From Nyssa sinensis (Eukaryota; Streptophyta; Magnoliopsida; Cornales; Nyssaceae), in assembly GCA_008638375.1 (NCBI GenBank), contig CM018039.1, forward strand, positions 62,001-126,000: DNA of 64,000 bases. The letters run 5' to 3'. The translations under genes and the position numbers were made by a program. The notes under the pieces are model-generated. The model saw only the letters and a program-made list of their open reading frames with translations. It searched no databases and was not told where the DNA came from. This document shows positions 1-11,609 of this stretch, in pieces (positions within the stretch are counted from its first letter, which is position 1; every line of letters starts with the position of its first letter).

Positions 1-1063
1 AATAGAAGCTGCTAAAATAAAAGGAAGAGACAATAATCATACCTAATTGCCAAACAGGACCCAAACAAGAATCCCAATATTAACACAGAATCAAAATCTA
101 CACACACTAAACAATCTGGGAGAAAAAGAAAATTAACAAAGAATTAAAATCCAAAAGAACAAAATAAAAAGACCTAGCCCATACCCCTACACTGTTATCA
201 AGCCATTGGAAACTATGGGTTTAACAAAATGAGGGATTTGATGAGTTTTGTCTTGAATCAAGCTCAAAAATGGGTGGCAGCAAAAAAATATTGAAGAATT
301 GAGAATCAAGAAAATGTTATATATCCAAAACCCAAAAGTTCATTCAGAATCAAGAAACCCACATGGCATTGTTTCTGCATGATTATTTTTTAGTTTGTTA
401 CCATTATTACTCAATGTTCTTCCAAATTAGATGAATCTGAGAGGCACCCCAACTTTCTTAATTCTCATCCTTGAGCATCTACTCTCAACCTCTCAAGAAA
501 CACTTGATCAAGACTCGATTCAACACCAACTTTGTTTCATAGAGTTCGCCCCCAACTATGGAGCACAAGCCACTAGAATCACAAAACCTTCAAGCAACCA
601 AAAGAAGCCTCATCGTGTGTGTGTGTAAGACAACCATAAAGAAGAAGAATTTACTGAGAGAGGAAGGGATGGTGTCAAAAGATTTCCACATCAATCAAAC
701 CCCAACAAAAGATTAATGAAAGAAAAACAAAATCATACTATTAATCACCTACCAGTTCCTCTTCTACCTCCTCATTCCATCACACTGTCAATCAAATATC
801 ATCAATGGCGCTACGATCAAATGGCCTATGCAATTTCCACCTTCCAAACATCTCAACTTGAAATGAGTCATTGAGAGTGTCACCTATAGGCAACCTGTGA
901 TCATCGCGAGATCGTCCATCACCTACGAGCAACTCCACAATCATCGCTTGATTGTCCTTATGGTATGCGGCCATAGAAGGCAGTGGCGAGAGGCTAACGG
1001 ATCGGTGATGGAGTCATAGAGATGAAGACATGACTGGGGGGTGATCAATGTATGAAAATACAG

Positions 1064-1109
1064 TCTATGTGTGTGTGTATCTGTGTGTGTGTGTGTGAGC
1101 GCGCGCACG

Positions 1110-1158
<49 letters not shown>
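1064..1158. repeat. TG/GA compound microsatellite
   Basis: Alternating TG dinucleotides, a short GC-rich interruption (GCGCGCACGC), more TG, then about 17 GA units. It is directly visible simple sequence in intergenic DNA. Confidence 0.95.
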
Positions 1159-1161
<3 letters not shown>

Positions 1162-2233
1162 TGTGTAAAGAAGAGATATTTAGATTTTCTTTATTAAAAA
1201 TAAGTTATTAAAATGGAAGGGTAAATTTGTAAATCAGCTACTTCCGTTGACAGTGTTTAGGAGACAACTTTGACAGGGGAACAATATAGTTTCATAAACC
1301 ATAGGGGAGGAATCTGCAATTGATATACCCTTTAATTAAATATGAATTATTTAGTCAAAAAGTCACCTCTCACATTGTGTCTTCCCTCTCTCTCCTTCTC
1401 ACGCCCACCACCATCGACGACACCGCCTCCCATCATCGCTTGAGAGAAAGAAGAGAGTAGTAGTGAAGACTTAACAGTGTTTGTGTGATAAGTTTTAGTT
1501 GTTTCGATCTCAATATTCAATGGGTTAAGATTTTTTTCCTTTTCTCTACTTGCTTTCAATAGTAGTTTGGGTTATATGGGTTAGGGTCTTGTTCTTGGTA
1601 TTTCTCAATCTTCAATTGCAGTGGGTTTTGTTCATGAATACATACATACATATATATGTGTGTGTGTGTGTGTGTTCAAGTTTTATGAAATTTGAATGCT
1701 ATGTAAAATTGAAAATCTTGGGTAAAATTGTATTGCCCTGTTTTACAGAGGAAATTTGGGTGGAATCTGAGTGCTTTACTTTTTTAAAAAGTGGTTGGTG
1801 TGATCCAAAACATACCATGTATGTATAGGTAGAGAGAGAGAAAGAGTGAGATGGTGTAAAAGGGGAAAGAAACAGAGACCTTTTGGGGTCACGATTCAAT
1901 ATATTGGGTGGTGGCAATGGGTGGCCTGATCTTGCCATTCACATAAATGGATGACGGTGGCTCTAGTAGGAGATTTGATAGAGGTAGTCGTCTTAGATGC
2001 ATCGCCAAACCCCAAATCAGTTGTCGGACCTCACGAAGACGGTGGATAGAAAGAAAGAGAAGATGTCGAGGATGAGTTTTTGAATTTCTATCTTCATGTG
2101 CTCTATTTTGTTGCAGGAGTTGGCCTATTTGAATAGTTGTATTTCATCACTAGTATATGTATTGGGGATGGAAGCTAAAAGGTGACCCACTCATCAGTCT
2201 ATAATCAGAATTCTTTTCCACTGTTTGCAAAAG

Positions 2234-2285
2234 ATATATATATATATATATACACACACGCACACACATATATATATATACATAT
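2234..2285. repeat. TA/CA compound microsatellite
   Basis: A run of TA units, then CA units, then TA again. Confidence 0.9.
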
Positions 2286-3110
2286 ATAAGCACATACATA
2301 TAGCCAGTAATAATGTATAGATAAAGAAATAATAATGGAATATACTGATAAATAGTTAAAGAAGAAGAAGAAAGGTAAATTTGGTATTTAAAAATATTAT
2401 CACAGTGATGTCATCAATTTCTGCTTAAGTAATTGATGGTGCTTAACGACAGGGGTGTTACTGACATAAAAAGATTAGGGAGCGCAGTGTAATTTTAGAA
2501 ACCTTAAGGGTGGCATCTACAATTGTTAGAAACCTCATGGGAGGTCAGTGTAATTTATCCCTATTTTTATATATATGATCATATAATCCAATTCTAATAT
2601 TATTTCAATCAATTTCACGACCAGTTATCAAAAGTTAATATTAATAATAAAGATTTATTTTATGACAAGTTTCATTAAGTTGATTTACCAAAAATAAATA
2701 TAGTCTTTTGGACTAATTAAGGGATATAAAATAAGCATATTCGCGAAATACACAAATTAAAAAATTAAACATATAAATTATTATTATTATAATATTATTT
2801 GATATAATAAATAATGAAGATTAAAGTGACACCAAAGGATTTATTTTTTCAGATCTTTATAATAATAAAAGTTAAAAAATAGGTTGCATATAAATTAAAC
2901 CACTTAAAGATTAAACAAATAAATAATAATTAATATTAACAAAACCAACCGTAAATCTTAGGGGTTGTCCACCGACGAGGCGACAACACTTCATCAAAAG
3001 TAATAAAAAAAGAGAGGCATTTACGGTATTAAGATAGGGGAGGGGGGTATCCACCAACACTAGAACACAACAAACCCAAAGGGGAAATCAGGAACACATC
3101 TCAACAAAAT

Positions 3111-3112
<2 letters not shown>

Positions 3113-3156
<44 letters not shown>

Positions 3157-3232
3157 TGATGCAAAAGGAAAAAGAAGAGAATCAAGAATGCATCTTGATG
3201 AAACAAATTGAGAGAGAGAGAGAGAGAGAGAG
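3113..3232. repeat. Two GA microsatellites
   Basis: About 20 GA units end near 3153 and about 11 more lie at 3211-3232. The open minus-strand frames across them (Ser-Leu repeats) are a by-product of the dinucleotide repeat. Confidence 0.95.
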
Positions 3233-4867
3233 ATTGTTGATGGAAGAGAGAGGTCTCGGCAGAGGAGGAGGAGGAGAAGAACATAGCTAGGCATTTGATT
3301 CAGTCAACCATCGCATGGGTCTCTTCAATTTGGTGTCCATCATTGAGATCTCGCACAAGCACAACAAGTAAGCCAATGTCCCTCTTCTCCTCTCTCCTCC
3401 TTTACCTTTTTTTGAGATTTGGTTGATTCTCTTCTCGTCAATTAATTTTTTCTTTTTCTTTTTCTGAAAAAAAAAATGTCTAAAAAGACCCATTTTTTAA
3501 AATTGCCTCATATTCTTCTTCTATTCCATCACCATCGTGTCCCGATGCTAGAATGTCTTAAATTTTGTGAAATTTAAAAAAAAATCATATACTCATTTTT
3601 TATGTGTCAAACATGTGTTTGGAGCGTATCTATGTCCCAAACGTGCCCGACACTGTCACTCTGGCATTGGAGACGTGTCGGTGCTTCTTAAAGCGCAAGG
3701 AAAGTGTAGAAGATGACTCCTATTTATTAGTTTTGAATCTTTTGATGCCTTTTAAGGGTAAAAACCGAAGGCTTTTTGAAGGGGAGGTTATATCTATTTG
3801 TAAAGTTAAAAATATAGTTTCTTACAAGTTTTATATTTTTGGGTACAAGAACATACTCCTCTTATATAAATAACTTTGGAGATATGAGAAATATGAGACT
3901 TTTTTGTGAGTCTCCCTTTCTTTTTCTAAATGGGATCACCCCTTCAGCTCCTTCTAACTACATATTTATCAAAAATAAATAAAATTGTTTGATACACTTT
4001 TTCCTTCCTCCATAAGCACATATTATGCAGGTAGTTGATTCTTCAATCCACAAACAACTTTTTTTTCTTCAATTCATTCAAAATTTTTAACGTTCCTTTT
4101 ATTTTCTATATCTAGTTATCTAGCACTATACAAGAAATTTTTTAGTTCTATAATTTTCTATCTCACATACTTGTGTGATTCTCTCTCTTTACCCCTACCC
4201 CTCCAATACACACACACGCGCATATATATATATATGCATATATATATATATATCATACTGCTAATTCCTTGGTCCACAAACAAAGCTCCAACATGTCTCT
4301 ATTAGATTTTTTTTTTAAATCGTTCAAGGTATTATAACATGCCTTTAAGTCAGAACCCACATGTAAAAATCTCTTCTATTAGAAATGGGGGTAGAGAAAA
4401 AGGTTAAGAATATCCATTAAAAAAGGCAAGAAAGTTTAGAGTGGTGTTTACTTGGATATGTTATCCCTTAGATCAATTTTTTTTAGTGTTACATTGAAAT
4501 TATTATTATCATTATAAAATATTCTTTAATTTGGAATATATAGACTTCTAATGTCGAATATATTTATTTTATTTTAATAAGTTAGCTTCTTATTTCATTC
4601 ATGTTAGCACCTTTTTTTGGTCACCTAGGGCCTTTGGCAATATAAAATATTCGCATCTTACGGGCTACAGGGCACCTCTCTTTCTCAATACACCATCATA
4701 AACTCTTGTTTGATAAATAAGAGCACTAAAATGACACCCAAACTTTCAGCATGGTCGAGTGCCATCTCTTTGTGTTGAGTGACTAAATGATAATGTCAAA
4801 AAGAAATTTTTTTGGAAATGTCAAACTTAATTGTTGAAACTAGATTTTCCTAGCCTTATTATAAATT

Positions 4868-5032
4868 CAATAATGCTACACTTTCCAAATTTTTATCCCC
4901 AAATGACATGCCATTGATGTGGCAATGTATCATTATACCACATTAACTAAATGATTTAAAATATTGCCAATAATACAATGATACTCGGAACCACATCATT
5001 TGGATACAAATTTGGAAAGTGTAGCAATGAAC
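4868..5032. mobile_element. Short MITE with 9-bp target duplication (Mutator-type)
   Basis: The ends are inverted repeats: TGCTACACTTTCCAAATTT near 4874 reappears as its reverse complement near 5009-5026. The element is about 165 bp and non-coding. The 9-mer TTATAAATT flanks it on both sides (4859-4867 and 5033-5041). A 9-bp duplication is typical of the Mutator superfamily, so I infer a Mutator-type MITE. The outermost few bases of the two ends do not match well. Confidence 0.7.
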
Positions 5033-5041
5033 TTATAAATT

Positions 5042-5578
5042 AGGAACAAGGTTCAACACTCCATAATTTCTTAAGAGAAAAACTAAGTTTGGTGTTATAA
5101 TCTAAACCCTTTTATGAACCTAAATGACTTAAAAGACTACGAGATAATGCTAAGATCACACCTGTACTCTTGGATCCAGACTCCTTCGTCTAACTCAGCC
5201 ATTTGGAGGTGCTTCGGCCTCATCCAATATGAAAAAGACTTCAGTGAAATGAACACAACCTCATTAATCAATAAAATATTATAACATTACAATCATATTA
5301 TCAATAAAGTTGCTTGTCTCCCTTCCAAGATGAAAGAACATGCCATAACAAGCTTTGTACTTAGCTTTACCTAACTAGATGCTAGCAAAGAAACTTCAAG
5401 AACATGCAATCCAATGCTATTTCAAACAAATGCATTACTATTGCAACAGAATAATGAAGGTAATAAGAAGTTGATGTCCTTTGGTTCTTGTATCATATAA
5501 GATTGCAGAAACTTAAGTAACACAGGAAATAAGTTAGAGCACAAGAGCTTACGAATTTTACAACCCAGACAGGAAGAC
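5042..5578. other. Non-coding 3' flank of the PPR gene
   Basis: No gene recognised. The stretch next to 5579 presumably includes the 3' untranslated region of the PPR gene on the minus strand. No poly(A) signal could be assigned with confidence. Confidence 0.4.
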
Positions 5579-6808
5579 TCAAAAAAATTTGTTTGAGCTT
5601 TTCTTCCCGAAGATTGCCTCCCAAACCAACGGCAAGAATGGTCCTTTCTTGTCCAAATACTCTCTAACAGTTTTTTCATCAAAAAGGAACCCTTTCTGCT
5701 TCAATGTTCTGATCATGCTCTGGGCTTCTTCAACACCCTTTTCCCTACAAAACCACTCGACTAAACCAGTGAAGGTAGCCAAGTTAGGGGAGTGACCAGC
5801 CTCCAGCAGATCCCCACAAAAGTCGAGTGCATCGTCCAATCTCTTACTCTTATAGAGCCCCTGAATCAAGACAGCGTAACTGAATGCATTTGGAGAGATC
5901 CCGCTGTTCTGCATTTTCCTGAAAATCCTCGTCGCATCGTCAAGTTTATGGGCCTTGCAGAACCCTTCAACCACAGCCGTGTATATCACAACTTCTGGGA
6001 TTGTACCCTTCTCTCGCATCAAACCGAAAAGTTTCATGGCTTCTTGAACCAGCCCATCCTTGCAGAGGCCATCGAGCATTGCAACTGCATTGGGTATGAG
6101 GCCAGTTTCCTTCATTTTCTTGAAGATCTCATCTGCATCCAGCGGTGGTGGCAGCGGCGGCTCATGCATGGCTTTCTCAGACCTTGTATCTTCTGCTTTG
6201 CAGGGTTTGGGTGACGCATTTGGGAGGGGCTTTTCCCCTTTATCAAACCCAAGCTTGAATTTTTCGAGAAAATCGTTCCCCTGGTCCTCGCCTTTGCCTG
6301 CAGAGGGTCGAGGTTCGGAAGTTTGAGAGTTTTTATTCTTCTTTGCCCAGCCGTCATCACTGTCAAATTTATCAAACAGGAAAAGGTCGCTACCGGGAGA
6401 TTGAGGATTGGTTCGGTTTCCTCCTACTCCAAATGGTTTTGAATTCTCGTAATGACCACCATCACCATCCTTTCCTGCGAGGCCAAATTTACTCCGGGAA
6501 AGATGTTGATAGATTGGCGTCTCTGATCTTAAGGGCCTATTGGGTATGGGATGTGGCGGTTTCTGACGGCCGTTTCTGTCATCAAAACGATGGTCTGACG
6601 CACCGTCTGTTATGACTTGCTCTCCCCTCACAGGCAGTCGTCGTCCACCACCAGCATCATCTATGGAGCTAAACGAGCGCAATCTCGTCAACAGGGACAA
6701 TGTTGACCGACTGCTCGAAAGGGATTTAGACTTGCATAAATGAGGAAGAGAAATGGAAACATTCCCTAAAATAAGTTTAGAAACCCTAACTCTCAATGCT
6801 GCCGGCAT
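5579..6808 (-). CDS. Pentatricopeptide repeat (PPR) protein, organelle-targeted
   Basis: Intronless ORF of 409 codons. I start at the ATG at 6808, because the open frame upstream begins with a GTG. The N-terminal 50 or so residues are rich in Arg, Ser and Leu and nearly free of acidic residues, as in a mitochondrial or plastid presequence. A Gly/Pro/Asp-rich linker follows. The last roughly 180 residues hold four or five P-type PPR motifs of about 35 residues, for example GLIPNAVAMLDGLCKDG and GISPNAFSYAVLIQGLYKS. PPR proteins bind organellar RNA in processing, stability or translation. The layout resembles Arabidopsis At4g38150 (from memory). It is head to head with the FRS9-like gene, with a Mutator element between them. 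No break is visible. Confidence 0.88.
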   Translation of the reverse strand: MPAALRVRVSKLILGNVSISLPHLCKSKSLSSSRSTLSLLTRLRSFSSIDDAGGGRRLPVRGEQVITDGASDHRFDDRNGRQKPPHPIPNRPLRSETPIYQHLSRSKFGLAGKDGDGGHYENSKPFGVGGNRTNPQSPGSDLFLFDKFDSDDGWAKKNKNSQTSEPRPSAGKGEDQGNDFLEKFKLGFDKGEKPLPNASPKPCKAEDTRSEKAMHEPPLPPPLDADEIFKKMKETGLIPNAVAMLDGLCKDGLVQEAMKLFGLMREKGTIPEVVIYTAVVEGFCKAHKLDDATRIFRKMQNSGISPNAFSYAVLIQGLYKSKRLDDALDFCGDLLEAGHSPNLATFTGLVEWFCREKGVEEAQSMIRTLKQKGFLFDEKTVREYLDKKGPFLPLVWEAIFGKKSSNKFF

Positions 6809-7019
6809 CGTGATGATCACTTCACCGCGCTGCGCTGCCCTCTCCCAGTGAATATCTTAAAATGAATGTGTACTAGGGAAAGGGAAGAGGCAAGCTCAGA
6901 ACCAATGACAAGGGAGGGGTATTTATGTCATTAAGAAATAAAAGGGCAAAACGGTAAAAATATGAAGTGTGCTTTCAGCGGATATATATATATTGAAACT
7001 GCTAGCAAAGAGATCTAAG
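6809..7019. promoter_or_regulatory. Promoter/5' flank of the PPR gene, truncated by the MULE
   Basis: About 210 bp separate the PPR start codon from the left end of the Mutator element. It holds the PPR 5' UTR and proximal promoter by position, with a short TA run at 6982-6993. No TATA box could be chosen with confidence. Confidence 0.45.
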
Positions 7020-7020
7020 T

Positions 7021-7220
7021 AAGAATTTTTTTCCCGACCATTGCAGTTTTGTTGTGATTTAACATGATTCATGCACGTTTTTATTTATTTATCAAACTTA
7101 TGTAGTTTTTGAAATTATATTTTCAATATGCGATTTTAATGCAATATTTTTAATAGAATCGTATCTTAAAGATACAACTTTTAACTCGCCTTTTCAATAT
7201 GCGAGTTTAATTAGTGTAAC
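7021..7220 (+). repeat. MULE left terminal inverted repeat
   Basis: Begins AAGAATTTTTTTCCCGACC and contains the block shared with the right end (TTGTGATTTAACATGATT). Similarity to the other end weakens after about 200 bp. Confidence 0.75.
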
Positions 7221-7252
7221 ACCTTAATTAACACTAAAGTCGAATTTTCATT

Positions 7253-7319
7253 AAACTCACATCTTGAAGATGCGAGTTTGAAATGGCAACGACTTTGAAC
7301 TCGCATCTTAAAGATGCGA
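7253..7319. repeat. Subterminal palindromes in the MULE left end
   Basis: TCGCATCTTAAAGATGCGA (7301-7319) is a perfect inverted repeat around one central base. A related copy (CATCTTGAAGATG with flanks) lies at about 7253-7280. Related CGCATCTTGAAGA sequence recurs near the right end at about 20386. Subterminal motifs of this kind can be transposase binding sites in MULEs, which is an inference here. Confidence 0.6.
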
Positions 7320-7366
7320 CTTTATCAGACCACAAGCACACCAAATTTGTTGTTGCACTTGTCCGC

Positions 7367-8056
7367 AAAACTACCCTTCGAGGTATTTTTTTTTTCATGC
7401 AATCACCTCACGCAACTTTATTTATGCGTACAGGTGTCGTTGGTCCGCCTGGAGTCGTCAAATGCTATTTTTTACATTTTTGCCCCCCAAACCGTAGGAA
7501 TCAAAAATTCAAAGTTAAGTTAGTTCGGCTTCCTTTAACTTGAAAACTACCCTTCTGGGTATTTTTTTTCATACGATCACCTCATGTAACTTTATTTATG
7601 CGTGTAGGTGTCGTCAATCCTCACCCGAAGTCGTCAAATGCTATTTTTTACATTTTTGCCCCCATACCGTATGAATCAACAAATTCAAAGTTTAAGTTAG
7701 TTCGACCTCCTTTAACTTGAAAACTACCCTTCCGGGTATTTGTTTCTCATATGATCACCTCGCGCAACTTTATTCATGCATATAGGTGTCGTCGATCCTC
7801 GCCCGAAGTCGTCAAATGCTATTTTTTACATTTTTACCCAACTAAACCATAGGAATTAACAAATTCAAAGTTTAAGTTAGTTTGACCCTCTTTAACTTAA
7901 AAATTACCCTTCCAAGTTTTTTTTTTCAAGCGATCACCTCACGCAACTTTATTTATGCGTGTAGGTGTCGTCAGTCCTCGTCTGGAGTTGTCAAATGCAA
8001 TTTTTACATTTTTGCCCCCCAAACCCTAAGAATCATCAAATTCAAAGTTTAAGTTG
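7367..8056. repeat. Four tandem copies of a ~178-bp unit
   Basis: Units begin at 7367, 7543, 7720 and 7900, each with AAAACTACCC or a one-base variant, and each contains TTTACATTTTTGCCC (one base different in the third copy) and GTCGTCAAATGC or a close variant. Copies differ by several substitutions and small indels. They lie just inside the MULE left end. The short plus-strand ORFs here are by-products of the repeat. Confidence 0.9.
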
Positions 8057-8199
8057 TGATGTAACCAACAATTCTTATATAATAAAAATTGCACTATACA
8101 CATGTTTGAATTACAGATTCAAAAAATCCTCACACGTGAGCCTTGTACTAAAAAAAAAAAAGAAACTGAGTGTCGCATGGTGGTCTCTTTCTGTTTAGG

Positions 8200-10460
8200 A
8201 TAGGTCGGTCCTCCTACTGTGTAATTTGTGATGGATCAACCTCAATGTCTGTGGATTGACGGCCTCTAGCACGTCCTCTGGCCTGCTGGTATACTGTGAC
8301 TATTGCCTCCACATGTCACTAGAAGTGACTCCACCTATGTAACCCCTTCCATAGGCTCTTCATTTGGGACATGATGTCCTAAATGACCATGAGAAACATG
8401 TGGTAATGGTAATGGTGACGGTGAAATTCTAGATGGCAATGGTTGATGTAAAGGAATGGTAAGCAATAGCGAGGTCCACATCGAAGATAAGGTCGAGTCA
8501 AATGGCTGCATAGATGACGTGGAAGCCTCGGTGGCATGTGGTGAGGCTGATCGGAAAAGGACAAAACCTCGTGACAATCTTCAACATTGAGGCTCGGGCT
8601 GCGGTTCATGCTTATGTAAACGTCGCTGCTCATATACAGCCTCTAAGCAAGTGGAAGACATCCCCTTAATCTGTCGTATAGTGTCTATAAGCATCAACTC
8701 TCCCGGGGATGTAGCCTCTGGAGCATCCTACTTGGTGTAGAGCAAAAGCTAGTGGATACATGTCATAGTATCCTCTTGTGAAAAAGTGAAACAGTACGTC
8801 AATGAATCTTTAATGCCCAAAAATTTAATAAACTAAATAGACATCAATTAAGAACATACCAACAACTCTCTAATGCTGCCCACAAGCTGGAAGCCAAGTG
8901 GTGGTATCTGAACAAGAGCATTAATGAGTTTACGAGTAATAATGTTATACCAACGCAAGTAGGGGTCACTCACATCCATCATGACAGTGCTCTTAGCTCC
9001 GGTGATGATGTAGTTGCGAAGTTGTCTCCAAATCTCAATGTAATCCCAATGCTGGGTCTCCCAATCATATCTCTGCCTCCCACGCCTGTCAATGGAATGC
9101 AACAACCAACTAGAATCACATGCGAGTGGTACTGGCTATAATAGACCAAATTGGCACCGTACACGATCTGGAATATGCCACTCAACCACTGAGAAGTATA
9201 TGAGTGGCACCCGGGCAAGCCATATCTCACGACCTCGGAGGTAATAATCTGGCAAGTCAGTGAGGACACCTGCATTATACGACTCCCAAATCATCTGGAT
9301 AACAAAATAATAGGTAGTTAGTTTAATTTAACAAACATACTTGCTCCTCCCTCATCTGGTCCAACTAGTCCATGTAGTGTCGTAGGACATGGGATGAGGT
9401 GGCCTGCTAAGATAGTCAAACGTCCCACCTATGCCAAACATAATATTAAAATGTTAACATTATGCAATAAAAAGAAATCAACAATTATAATAGACACAAC
9501 TATACCTGAACCCTAATGGACCAGCTGGTAATGCTTCTGTTGGTAGTGGTTGAGAATCGATGGCGTACCATTGTGGCCGAATATGTACAAGCCTCTTCCA
9601 TGCCCATAACTAGATATATTAAAACAAATGCTACGTTAATTTAAAATGTAATTGTAAATGTATTATAGACCATCAATATAAAATGTAGTAATCATACATG
9701 TACTAAAAGTAGTAGACCTGAGATCTTTACTGCCTCAGTACGCGTGGCAATACAAAAGTCACAATATAGGCATGCCATTGCTGCACTACCCCAGCCAAGT
9801 GTGTCAGTTGTATCAAAATCCCTGAGTAATGGCAAGAAATACAACTTCACCTTGTTGCTAGACTTGTTACGAAAAATGCACCCGTCTAGATGTACCATAA
9901 TGTATGTCCTAGTGTAGGCATGAACCATGTCGTCTGGGGCATCAATAGGTAGGGGTTGTGCTAAACGTAATGTCATGGTAGTAAGTCTCAATGTGAACCC
10001 GTCAAATACATCTACTGGTGGGGTGAAGGCTAGTAACTCGTGGCATAGATCTTGCCACTATTGCGTAGTCTAAACAATATCATGTCCTGTCACAGCATCT
10101 CTATAAATAGGCAACCCCAACAGGACGACAATGTCCAATAGTGTAATCGTAGCCTCACCCACCACTAAATGAAATGTATGCGTCTCCTCGCGCCAACGCT
10201 CCACTAGTGCACTAATGAGATGACAGTCGAGTTGCATGAATCCTAATCTGTATACTCCATAAAAAAAACCTTCCCTAATCGAGTATCCAAGCACTCTAAC
10301 GTCTAAGTCTCTAACAAGTCAGTGCAATGTAGCCTCATTATGTCGACAACAAAATCTGTCATACTCACGACCATCCTAGATAGTCGTGGATCGATGCTGC
10401 AATTGTAAGTGTAGCATTGATGGATCAATGGGCCTAGGGTTAGGCAATGATCTCTATGGA
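8200..10460 (-). pseudogene. Plant mobile domain (PMD, aminotransferase-like) gene of the MULE, decayed
   Basis: Reading the minus strand from about 10460 gives a recognisable PMD: LHLQLQHRSTTI, then after an in-frame stop GFFYGVYRLGFMQLDCHLI, ALVERWREETHTFHL and GEATITLLDIVVLLGLPI (10070-10294), then a continuation at 9692-9991 (DMVHAYTRTYIMVHLDG; KLYFLPLLRDFD) and weaker pieces to about 8335. PMD proteins occur as host genes (MAIN/MAIL) and inside MULE and gypsy elements. Host members act in silencing and genome stability. Here several stops (for example after RSTTI and after GHDIV) interrupt the frame. Some may be introns, but those inside the conserved block indicate decay. Confidence 0.75.
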
Positions 10461-10631
10461 TCCATAACTGTAATAAGGAAACATTAGTGAATATTACAAT
10501 GCTTGGCTATCAATACATGTTCATCATTGCATTTTATTAATAATTGACATAATAGTTAAAAGGACTTTTCATTAAATATGATTAGAAAAGTACAACATGC
10601 AAGGTAAATAATTCAACAATACAATACATAA

Positions 10632-11180
10632 TTAACCGGTCCATTCTAAGCAACATAATGACTTTTTGTTTACGGTCAGAGAAAATGGCAAATATTTTTG
10701 AAAGTCATCATCATCACTATCATTAGTGTAGTCTAATAGTTCAGGTTCTGACACCATTAGTTCATCCTCGATAATATTTATTATAGCTTCTTTTGGATGA
10801 AAGTGCTCTTTTTTTGCATATTCCATTGCATAAAATCGATCCAAGTTTCGTTGCATTTGATGATTCTCTCTCTTTAGATTGTTTATGACTGCAATTGAAT
10901 CACTTGTCTTATCTACACAGATATCAGTTGAGCATGCTCTTCGTACTCGTAGTTCATGCCAACGACAATATACCTCAAGCTCGTATCTTTTCTCAAACAA
11001 TCTCGGCCACTCTAGACCATCGTCTTTGGCGTGACCAACGGTTGGTGGTGCATCATATGTTTGTCCGATTATAATGCAGTTAACGTGGCTGAAGCTATTA
11101 GATGCATTAATTAGCTTGTTGACAAACTCACGTCGTTTTTCATACCACTTTTGACCCATTGGATCTTTGTATGCTTCCAT
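10632..11180 (-). CDS. Unassigned 182-residue ORF between PMD and transposase genes of the MULE
   Basis: I do not recognise this ORF. It is open for 183 codons, while its neighbours in the element are full of stops. A compatible frame extends upstream to about 11325 with one stop. The N-terminal half is basic (KWYEKRREFVNKLINAS). The middle has a Lys/Arg/Gln-rich stretch of coiled-coil character (NLKRENHQMQRNLDRF). The C-terminal part is acidic (DELMVSEPELLDYTNDSDDDD). It could be an accessory protein like those coded beside mudrA in some MULEs, or a 3' exon of the transposase or PMD gene. Nothing in the sequence decides this. Confidence 0.4.
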   Translation of the reverse strand: MEAYKDPMGQKWYEKRREFVNKLINASNSFSHVNCIIIGQTYDAPPTVGHAKDDGLEWPRLFEKRYELEVYCRWHELRVRRACSTDICVDKTSDSIAVINNLKRENHQMQRNLDRFYAMEYAKKEHFHPKEAIINIIEDELMVSEPELLDYTNDSDDDDFQKYLPFSLTVNKKSLCCLEWTG

Positions 11181-11609
11181 TAATTGTTTTCTCTGATTTG
11201 AGGAAGTCTTGTTGTGACTCTCTTGTTTTTTTTAGGAACTCCCTTCGTGTTTAGAGGAGCTCCCCTCAAATATAGTGGATGTTAATCTAGTCATAATATT
11301 GCATTTTTGCTTTTTCCTCGACATTCTCTGTAATGTAATGGAGTTAAACTTGGTGTTAATTCGTTAGTTTCGATACAACTTTATATATAGGCTAGAATTA
11401 GTAATAACATAAAGCCGAAAAGACAAATGCTTGTATTTAATCAGTAATAGCACAATCACAAACACGAAAAGTAAAGTCATTGCATTAGTTCGTGAAAAAT
11501 AGCATAAAATTGAAAAGACAAGACAAGTCACTATATGGAATCAATAATAGCATAAAAACGAAAAGACAAGTCACTGTATTAAATCAACATGAAGGTCTAG
11601 GGCTCGGTC

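Larger units (their letters stand above)
1..4858. other. Intergenic DNA with microsatellites, no gene recognised
   Basis: No reading frame here resembles a known family. The short ORFs fall in low-complexity DNA or lack any recognisable motif. What can be seen is simple sequence: TG/GA dinucleotide runs near 1064-1158, mixed TA/CA near 2234-2285, GA runs at 3113-3153 and 3211-3232, and CA/TA near 4203-4252. A minus-strand frame at 792-974 is open for 60 codons but matches nothing I know. Confidence 0.6.

Noticed and set aside
3060..3294. Minus-strand ORFs rich in Ser-Leu
   Set aside because: They are products of GA dinucleotide repeats.
5422..5682. Alternative minus-strand ORF overlapping the PPR gene end
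   Set aside because: Different frame from the PPR motifs with no recognisable content.
7283..8198. Plus-strand ORFs at the MULE left end
   Set aside because: They repeat the same peptide pieces because of the 178-bp array; no codon bias or motif.
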